10,174 bases of DNA from contig JAKBAU010000113.1 of NCBI GenBank assembly GCA_021808875.1, positions 1 to 10,174 of the forward strand, given 5' to 3'. Position numbers and translations under genes: made by a program. Of the stretch, positions 1 through 5,423 are shown piece by piece. Positions within the stretch are counted from its first letter, which is position 1. Every line of letters begins with the position of its first letter. The DNA comes from Pseudomonadota bacterium. Lineage in GTDB: Bacteria > Pseudomonadota > Alphaproteobacteria > Micropepsales > Micropepsaceae. The notes under the pieces are model-generated. The model saw only the letters and a program-made list of their open reading frames with translations. It searched no databases and was not told where the DNA came from.

Positions 1-1
1 A

Positions 2-733
2 AATATCGGCGATGAACTCAGTGCCCAGCAGCTTGACGCCTGGCATCGTCTTATTCGCACCATCGCCCACGAAGTGATGAATTCTCTGACACCAATCTCG
101 TCCCTGTCGCAGACTGCCCGCGAACTTGTCACTATGGCCCAATCCCAGCTGCAGATGGATGGCGAGCCAGCGAGAGAGCTCGATGACGCCATAGAGGCGC
201 TTGACGCCGTGGCGCGACGTAGCGAAGGACTTCTGCACTTTGTGCAGAACCATCGTCGTCTTACCCAGCGTATGATCGCACGGCCCGAAGATACCCTTCT
301 CGTGCGCGTTTTCGCCCGCATCGAGCGGCTTCTTGGCCGTGAAATGACGGCACGGGGTATTCGCTTTGAATATGACTGCAGGCCGCAAACGCTCCGGCTA
401 AGAGTCGATCCGGAACTGCTGGATCAGGCCCTAATCAATCTCCTGCGCAATGCCATGGAGGCGCTGGCCGAACGCCCTGATGCAGAAATCCAGCTGACGG
501 CCGAGGCACTAGCTGGCGGTGATGTCGCGATCAGCGTTCGTGACAACGGTCCAGGTATTCCTGCGGAGCTGCACGAACAGATTTTTGTGCCCTTCTTTAC
601 CACGAAGCAGCAGGGCACGGGGGTAGGGCTGACTTTGGTGCAGCAGATTGCCAGCCTCCACGGTGGTTCCGTCACGCTGAGAGAAACTCCAGGCGGTGGC
701 GTCGCATTCACACTGCATCTGCGCAGCCTATAG
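2..733 (+). CDS. Sensor histidine kinase, C-terminal catalytic part (5' truncated by window edge)
   Basis: This is the transmitter region of a two-component sensor kinase, which autophosphorylates a histidine and passes the phosphate to a response regulator. The reading frame is open from base 2, so the gene begins outside the window; a GTG at 74 lies inside the H-box and is not the start. In the 243-residue fragment the H-box is HEVMNSLTPI with phospho-acceptor His23. The N-box has Asn150 (LLRNAMEAL), the G1 box is DNGPGIP (181-187), the F-box is PFFTTK, and the G2 box is GTGVGL (205-210). All kinase and ATP-binding motifs are therefore intact. The HEVMNSLTPI form is typical of NtrY-like and PAS-type kinases, often paired with NtrC-type sigma-54 regulators. 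The sensor domains and any partner regulator would lie upstream, outside the window. The signal sensed is unknown. No receiver domain follows the ATPase domain. Confidence 0.93.
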   Translation, partial: NIGDELSAQQLDAWHRLIRTIAHEVMNSLTPISSLSQTARELVTMAQSQLQMDGEPARELDDAIEALDAVARRSEGLLHFVQNHRRLTQRMIARPEDTLLVRVFARIERLLGREMTARGIRFEYDCRPQTLRLRVDPELLDQALINLLRNAMEALAERPDAEIQLTAEALAGGDVAISVRDNGPGIPAELHEQIFVPFFTTKQQGTGVGLTLVQQIASLHGGSVTLRETPGGGVAFTLHLRSL

Positions 734-994
734 TTTGCCCTCCTCCCCGGCCTGAAGGCCTAAGGTTCCTGCGGCGCTCAGACGCGGTATTGAGCCGCCC
801 CTGAGCCGCTTCGGTGGGTTCCTGCTGCTGGCGGCATGACTGCACCCTTCACGTCACAGGCGAACCGGGAGTGTCCCGCCCTTAAAACATGGATCGCGCC
901 GACCAGACCGGCGTTTTCCTCGAAGTCCCATGCGACACACAGCAATTGCGCCTGCGTCTGGAAAATTCCGTTAGTCTTCCACAACGCCCACCGT
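734..994. other. Convergent intergenic region
   Basis: This gap lies between the stop codons of the kinase (+) and the mod fusion (-). Short open frames cross it on both strands, but none has a recognisable domain or a good ribosome binding site, and those on either strand run on into the antisense of the mod gene. Visible structures are GGCC-TGAA-GGCC at 749-760, CGGGA-gtg-TCCCG at 866-878, and the T-tailed hairpin listed separately. No gene is supported. Confidence 0.6.
896..917 (+). terminator. Possible weak intrinsic terminator downstream of the kinase
   Basis: CGCCG (897-901) pairs with CGGCG (909-913) across a 7-nt loop, with a possible extra G-T wobble pair, and is followed at once by TTTT (914-917). 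It is oriented to stop + strand transcription about 160 nt after the kinase stop. The stem is short and the T-run is broken by C at 918, so efficiency would be low and chance occurrence is possible. Confidence 0.3.
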
Positions 995-2830
995 TCAGAG
1001 GGGCCAGACCTGCACAAATTCCTGATCAATGACGAAGCGCACCGTGGTTCCTGGCGCAATTCCCCCTTCACCGGCTCTGAGCGAGATGACGTTGTGTCCT
1101 AGCTTGGCCACGAGTTCAAAGACGCCGCCAACGGGCTGAACCTCACAGATGGTGCCGCAGTAAGGACCATCCTGCGCCAGACGCACATGCGCCGGCGGAC
1201 TACTCCAGCCAACCCTTTGTCCTACAACCAGATCGGGGCCGCCCACTTCAACAACTGTCCCCTCCCCCACATCGATGTGACGCGGCCCGACGACACGCCC
1301 CTCTGCCAGATTCTGTGCGCCGAGGAGACGGGCGACCTGCTCGCTTGCCGGACGGCGGAACAACTCCCGCGAAGGACCGACCTGCAACACCCGGCCCTCG
1401 GCAAGGACCAGGATTTCATCCGCAAGTAGCGCGGCCTCGCTGGGATCATGCGTGACCAGTATCGTGGTGGCATCAAGCCGCGCCTGCAGGAGACGCAGTT
1501 CTTCGCGCAGACGCTGGCGCAGCGGCGCATCAAGTGCCGAAAAGGGTTCATCCAGAAGCACAAGATCAACCGGACGCATCAGCGCGCGGGCCAGGGCCAC
1601 ACGCTGCTGTTGACCCAGGGACAACGCCGCCGGCCGGCGCTGCTCAAGCCCCTCGAGTCCCAGCAGCGCGAGCCACTGACGGGCCTCTTCTTTGCTGGCC
1701 CCGCGTGGGAAAAGAAGATTTTCGAGCAGCGTCAGATGCGGAAACAGACCGTGATTTTGCGGCACATAGCCAATCTGGCGTCGCATCGGCGGGCGTAGCA
1801 GGCGGTCCTCGCCATCAACGGTCACATTCCCTCCGTCAGGCTGGTCGAGACCGGACATCAGCCGCAGTGACAGCGATTTTCCTGACCCTGAGGGCCCCAA
1901 TATGGCAAGTCGGCGGGCCTGGGTGCGCCAGCTCATGTCCAGGGTGAAGGTTCCCAGGCGCTTGTGCAGTTCGATGTTAAGGACAGAGGGCTGGCGCGTC
2001 ACGGCGGCCGAGCCGGCTTGAGGCAATGGAACAGAACTCACCTGTTCGCTCGGTACCTTCAGGCCCTGGCTTGCGCGAAAAAAACCAAATGCGGCACCGC
2101 TGATCGCAAGCATGATGAGCGCAACCACCAGTGTCGGCAGAATGATCGGTAACATCGCCGGTAAGCCCTGAGCGCCAAAGGCGACGAAGGTGTAAACCGG
2201 CAGCGAGTAGGGATGATAGGCAACCATCACCGTTGCGCCAAACTCGCCAAAGGCCCGAAGCCACGCCAGAAGCAGGCCTGATACGATGCTGGGTCGCGCA
2301 ATGGGCAGCGACACCTTCCAGAAGCTCTCCAGTCGCCCGCGTCCCAGACTTGCCGCCACCCCTTCGAGCGCGGGATCAACCTCGCTGAACGCCGAGCGTG
2401 CGGCGATGATGAGAAAGGGGGCAGCGACAAAGACCTCAGCAAGAACGATGCCGGCAAATGAATCGGTCAGAGCCCCGCCGGTTACCTGGCCGAGCGGCGA
2501 GGCATAGCCAATCAGAAAGAGCAGGAGAATGCCGCTCGTGAGCGGCGGCAGGGCGAGCGGTAGCTGGACCAGAAAGCCGAGTACGGCCATCGCCCGGCCC
2601 GAGCTGCGGGCAAGAATATAGCCGAGCGGTATGCCGAACACGGCAATAATTGCAGCTGCGCTCGTGGCGGATGCGATGGAGATGCCACAGGCCTTTACCA
2701 GCGCGGCGCTGTCGATGTTCTGCCAGCCGGAACTGCCAGCCGCATAAAGCCCGGCGAGCAGCGGAGCGGTAAGGTAGAGCGCCAGAAGGCTTGCGAGCCA
2801 TGTAAGTGGCGCAGGAAATCGTCGGCTCAC
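995..2830 (-). CDS. modBC: Fused molybdate/tungstate-type ABC importer: permease-ATPase-TOBE in one chain (ModBC)
   Basis: This 611-residue inner-membrane protein combines two normally separate subunits of an oxyanion ABC importer. Residues 1-255 are a ModB/CysT-like permease with several hydrophobic helices, the coupling (EAA) loop at about 150-186 (EGVAASLGRGRLESFWKV) and EFGATVMVAY near 195-205. A linker of about 30 residues follows. The ATPase spans about 284-500: Walker A GPSGSGKS (312-319), Q-loop Gln358, signature LSLGQ (403-407), Walker B with Asp427-Glu428, and H-loop His461. A TOBE-like domain spans about 505-611 and is the usual place for oxyanion sensing in ModC. All nucleotide-binding motifs are present, so the importer is probably active as a homodimer. 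The start is GTG at 2830, overlapping the upstream stop by GTGA; no clear Shine-Dalgarno precedes it, so translational coupling is likely. Specificity among molybdate, tungstate and sulfate cannot be read from this chain. Confidence 0.94.
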   Translation of the reverse strand: MSRRFPAPLTWLASLLALYLTAPLLAGLYAAGSSGWQNIDSAALVKACGISIASATSAAAIIAVFGIPLGYILARSSGRAMAVLGFLVQLPLALPPLTSGILLLFLIGYASPLGQVTGGALTDSFAGIVLAEVFVAAPFLIIAARSAFSEVDPALEGVAASLGRGRLESFWKVSLPIARPSIVSGLLLAWLRAFGEFGATVMVAYHPYSLPVYTFVAFGAQGLPAMLPIILPTLVVALIMLAISGAAFGFFRASQGLKVPSEQVSSVPLPQAGSAAVTRQPSVLNIELHKRLGTFTLDMSWRTQARRLAILGPSGSGKSLSLRLMSGLDQPDGGNVTVDGEDRLLRPPMRRQIGYVPQNHGLFPHLTLLENLLFPRGASKEEARQWLALLGLEGLEQRRPAALSLGQQQRVALARALMRPVDLVLLDEPFSALDAPLRQRLREELRLLQARLDATTILVTHDPSEAALLADEILVLAEGRVLQVGPSRELFRRPASEQVARLLGAQNLAEGRVVGPRHIDVGEGTVVEVGGPDLVVGQRVGWSSPPAHVRLAQDGPYCGTICEVQPVGGVFELVAKLGHNVISLRAGEGGIAPGTTVRFVIDQEFVQVWPL

Positions 2831-3744
2831 GGCGTATGAACACGCGCGTGCGGCCCTGCAGGCATGCGCGCTGACCGCTTGGCCGGAGGACGGGGCGCCA
2901 TCAGCTCCAGTCCATTGGCGCGGAGGATCCGCTGGCCTTGCGGGCCGAGAAGAAAGCGCACAAAGGCATGTGCCGCCTTTTCATGGGGGGCCCGATTGAG
3001 GATGGCAGCCGTATAGGTTGCATGGGGTGTGACTGCAGCAGGAAGCGTGATGGAGGGAATATGCGCCTCCGCGGTCTCCAGCGAATAGAAGAAGCCGACA
3101 TCGATCTGCCCTGTCTGCAAGCGGCCCACGAGCTCCTCTTCGGGCAGGACCTGTGCAGGGTTTTCCGGGGTACCAAAAATCCTTGTCACCAGATGTGGCC
3201 GATGCTCAGCGCGTGCCACCCGCGCCAGAAGGCTCAGCGTCAAGCGTCCTTTGGGATCAAGCTTGGGATCGGTACGACCAATGCGAAGGCCTGGTTCTTC
3301 AAGGACAGCGAGCCAGGGTTTGGTTTTGAAGTCCTTGGCAAAGGGGGTCCTCGGATTATATCCGATCACCAGAGGAGATCTGGCGAAGCGTACATAGCTT
3401 TTCAACCAGTTGCCATTTTGGGGGCCCATCAGGCGGGAATTGACGCTGGGTACGGCACTGATGAACACATCCGCCGGACGCAGACGCCCCTTGATCTGCT
3501 CGGCAAGCGCGTTTGAGCCCCCAGCATAACCTTCAAAATGAAATCCCGTAGCCTTGTCGAAGGCAGGGCCCAAAGAGTGCTCCATCAGCCGGACCAAAGA
3601 TCCGGCATAGAACACCTCTACCCGACCAGCCGCACAGGCCGCGGTGGTGCCCCCTGGAAAAAGTCCGCAGACAACAAGACCCACGCTCCACAGCCGCAGC
3701 AGCGCCCCCGGCTTCTGCCTCATCGCCGCAACGTCACGCCTCAT
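2827..3744 (-). CDS. modA: Periplasmic molybdate/tungstate-binding protein (ModA/WtpA-like)
   Basis: This 305-residue secreted solute-binding protein should deliver an oxyanion to the fused permease-ATPase encoded just downstream. Residues 1-38 look like a Sec signal peptide: basic start, hydrophobic stretch at about 15-30, and an ACA|A cleavage site near 36-39. There is a Cys at 37, but the lipobox is poor. The mature part begins with VEVFYAGSL (42-50), then GGSNALAEQI (75-84) and PADVFISA, as in the ModA/WtpA family. GRTDPKLDPKG (156-166) and EEELVGRLQTGQIDVGFFY (202-220) resemble the archaeal-type WtpA branch more than E. coli ModA. The C-terminal tail of about 20 residues is basic and proline-rich. 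ATG at 3744 is chosen because GGGGA lies 7 nt upstream; the next Met (residue 8) has a poorer site. Its stop overlaps the next start. Molybdate, tungstate or both are possible ligands. Confidence 0.92.
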   Translation of the reverse strand: MRRDVAAMRQKPGALLRLWSVGLVVCGLFPGGTTAACAAGRVEVFYAGSLVRLMEHSLGPAFDKATGFHFEGYAGGSNALAEQIKGRLRPADVFISAVPSVNSRLMGPQNGNWLKSYVRFARSPLVIGYNPRTPFAKDFKTKPWLAVLEEPGLRIGRTDPKLDPKGRLTLSLLARVARAEHRPHLVTRIFGTPENPAQVLPEEELVGRLQTGQIDVGFFYSLETAEAHIPSITLPAAVTPHATYTAAILNRAPHEKAAHAFVRFLLGPQGQRILRANGLELMAPRPPAKRSARMPAGPHARVHTP

Positions 3745-3804
3745 ATCGCCATCCCCAGCCTGGAACTCGAGAGGTCCGCCCGACCGCGAACCCCGTGATA
3801 TGCA

Positions 3805-3833
3805 TCAAAATACCACGTATGCGAGCCCGTCAA
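3805..3833 (-). promoter_or_regulatory. Possible sigma-70 promoter of the mod operon
   Basis: Read on the minus strand, a TTGACG -35 box (3833-3828) is followed after 17 nt by TTTTGA (3810-3805), or after 15 nt by TATTTT (3812-3807). This is about 60 nt upstream of the binding-protein start. The -35 matches well and the -10 only partly. A 12-bp imperfect inverted repeat, TGATATGCATCA (3796-3807), overlaps the -10 and could be an operator. It does not match the E. coli ModE box as I know it. Confidence 0.3.
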
Positions 3834-4300
3834 CCTCGGAGCCATCCCGACCAGAGTAACCAGGCCCTCGCTTTGCGCCATAGCTGCGATGCTGCGGTTA
3901 TCGGCAAACCACCCACCGCGCCCAGGCCTGCCCCTCACGAAGAGAGGACGCTCTGCGGCTTTGGTCCAAGGCGCCGGGAGCGTCTTGCAGCTCAACCATC
4001 TACGATACGTAGTGTCGCCGCCAAGTCGCTCTCCGTGCGAGCAATCATTCAAGCAATCCTAGGACAGGCGCGCTGGCGCATGATGGGAGAGCAAAGTTTC
4101 ACGCCGCCGTCTCTATACCGATCCCCAACTTGACGTTCGTTCTGGCGTTGTGCGCTTTTTCGTCATTACCACAGCAGGCATCTGCGTCCCCACCAGGAAT
4201 ATGCCATCCGAGATGCAAAGGTCATTCCCCCGCCTCCCAAAATGACGGCCGGCATAGATGAACCGGCACAGATGAAGATACTGACCGCGCGCCCAAGGGA

Positions 4301-4312
4301 TTGCCGCGGCAA
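4301..4312. repeat. Perfect 12-bp palindrome upstream of the dedA-family gene
   Basis: TTGCCGCGGCAA is fully self-complementary and sits 86 nt before the proposed dedA start. It could be an operator for a dimeric regulator or a short hairpin in the leader. No promoter can be placed around it with confidence, so the role is open. Confidence 0.25.
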
Positions 4313-4398
4313 CAAACCCTCCTTAAAGAGGGCACCATCGACAGGCTTGGCCCCTTCACGTGGCACTGCCGAAGCAAACCAAGGCTGGAGCACTACGC

Positions 4399-5004
4399 AT
4401 GCATATGTTCGAGTGGATCGTGACGGCGATTTCGCTTTCTGGCTATGCCGGTGTCGTCATCCTGATGGCAATTGAATCGGCCTGTATTCCCCTGCCCAGC
4501 GAAATCATCATGCCCTTTGCCGGCTATCTCGCCTTTACCGGCCGCTTTGACCTCATAGTCGCCGCAACCGCCGGCGCGATCGGCTGCAGCCTCGGCTCGG
4601 GACTTGCCTGGTGGGTCGGAATGCATGGCGGACGCACCGCGGTGGAGCGCTGGGGTCGTTACATCCTCATCTCACGCACCGAACTGGTCCAGGCAGATCG
4701 ATTTTTTGCGCGCTACGGCATTCTGGCGGTATTTGCGGCGCGCCTGCTGCCGATCGTGCGGACATTTATCTCCTTGCCGGCGGGTATCGCCCGCATGCCC
4801 TTCACCAAGTTTCAGATCTATACCTTCATCGGCTCCTGGCCATGGTGCTTTGGTCTGGCCTATCTGGGCTTCGTCCTTGGCAAGGCCTGGAACCACGATC
4901 CGCGTGTTCATCAATTCTTCCACCGCTTTGATCTTGTGGTCGCAGCCACCTTGGTGTTGGGCTTTGTCTGGTACGTGGCACACAAATGGCGGGCACGGGT
5001 CTGA
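4399..5004 (+). CDS. DedA-family integral membrane protein (VTT/SNARE-associated domain)
   Basis: This 201-residue multi-helix inner-membrane protein belongs to the DedA family. Members act in membrane homeostasis; some are linked to recycling of undecaprenyl phosphate, others to proton-motive force and alkaline or drug tolerance. The N-terminal motif carries Glu26, Pro31, Pro33 and Glu35 (E-x4-P-x-P-x-E) before a hydrophobic helix and a glycine-rich segment (AGAIGCSLGSGLAWWVG). The second motif, FAARLLPIVRTFISLPAG (112-129), has Arg115 and Arg121, matching the conserved, functionally essential arginines of the family. A hydrophobic helix near 180-194 and a basic tail (HKWRARV) end the protein. 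The frame is open upstream to a GTG at 4360, but ATG at 4399 is preferred because GGAG (4387-4390) lies 8 nt before it and the protein then begins in the family manner; ATG at 4405 is an alternative. It is transcribed alone, divergently from mod and convergently with the efflux operon. Confidence 0.93.
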   Translation: MHMFEWIVTAISLSGYAGVVILMAIESACIPLPSEIIMPFAGYLAFTGRFDLIVAATAGAIGCSLGSGLAWWVGMHGGRTAVERWGRYILISRTELVQADRFFARYGILAVFAARLLPIVRTFISLPAGIARMPFTKFQIYTFIGSWPWCFGLAYLGFVLGKAWNHDPRVHQFFHRFDLVVAATLVLGFVWYVAHKWRARV

Positions 5005-5423
5005 TCCACGCCTGCGCTCGGGGACGCATCATCTCCGGCTTGCCGCGGGTCCTGACTTGCTGGTGCGATGGCCCCCCGCGTTATGCCAGATCACAAATAG
5101 CAGGCACGCCGAAAGCTTTTGGCATCCGCAGAGTGCATTTCCGCCGCCACGAATTTCAGTGGCATGTCAGGCATGAGCAGCGTCCGCGCGACGTCGCACT
5201 GGGTATTCTGTTCCGTTCCTCTGAACAACAGCCCAGCTTCAGCCTGGAAGCCCTGACCACGTGCCATCCACACGTTCGCAATGCCGTGTACGGCCTGCGC
5301 TCGATTCCTGGCCTTACGTGGACCAGCTGACGCGCACGGGCGCGGTCAAGGCCAAGGCGACATTTTGCCCATGGCTGACGTGCGCGGCTCGCGACCCCAG
5401 CAGAAAATCGCGTCAATGAAGGC
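5005..5423. other. Convergent intergenic region between dedA-family gene and RND permease
   Basis: These 419 bases separate two stop codons on facing strands. Open frames exist on both strands, including about 85 stop-free codons on the minus strand at 5347-5091, but none shows a domain, a good ribosome binding site or a convincing start. A nested inverted repeat at 5310-5353 is the only clear structure. The length is unusual for a convergent junction, so a degraded gene is possible. Confidence 0.5.
5310..5353. repeat. Nested inverted repeat in the convergent region
   Basis: The inner hairpin pairs TGACGCGC (5328-5335) with GCGC, a bulged G, then GTCA (5340-5348), around the 4-nt loop ACGG. 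Outer arms GGCCTT (5310-5315) and AAGGCC (5348-5353) are also complementary, with about 12 unpaired bases on the left side; the outer arm shares base 5348 with the inner one. It lies about 75 nt beyond the RND stop. There is no T-run on either side, so it is not a standard intrinsic terminator, but it could protect or stop the efflux mRNA. Confidence 0.4.

Larger units (their letters stand above)
3745..4398. other. Long intergenic region between divergent mod operon and dedA-family gene
   Basis: This stretch of 654 bases contains no gene I can support. It holds the possible mod promoter near its left end, an inverted repeat CTACG-ata-CGTAG (4000-4012), a TTGACG with no matching -10 at 4130-4135, and a perfect palindrome at 4301-4312. 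Open frames of about 75-110 codons occur on both strands but start at weak codons, have no recognisable domain and overlap one another. It is longer than a simple divergent promoter region needs, so it could hold a decayed gene or an unannotated RNA. Confidence 0.5.

Noticed and set aside
866..878. CGGGA-gtg-TCCCG hairpin as a terminator
   Set aside because: No T-run follows it on either strand, and the 5-bp stem is easily met by chance in GC-rich DNA.
778..1102. Overlapping short frames on both strands in the kinase/mod gap
   Set aside because: They run into the antisense or alternative frame of the mod gene, and neither has motifs or a plausible start site.
3741..4052. 103-codon minus-strand open frame whose stop overlaps the modA start as ATGA
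   Set aside because: It begins at TTG just after an in-frame stop, has no recognisable domain, and the candidate mod promoter would lie inside it. The overlap may be chance, because modA has its own good GGGGA site.
4130..4152. TTGACG as a -35 box for the dedA-family gene
   Set aside because: Nothing resembling a -10 element lies 15-19 nt downstream, and the site is more than 240 nt from the start codon.
4360..4398. GTG-initiated 13-residue N-terminal extension of the DedA protein
   Set aside because: The GTG has no ribosome binding site, and the extension is polar and unlike the family's N-terminus. ATG at 4399 has GGAG at the right distance.
5091..5347. About 85 stop-free minus-strand codons in the dedA/RND gap
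   Set aside because: There is no good start or ribosome site, no domain is recognised, and competing open frames exist on both strands. This is what GC-rich non-coding DNA looks like.
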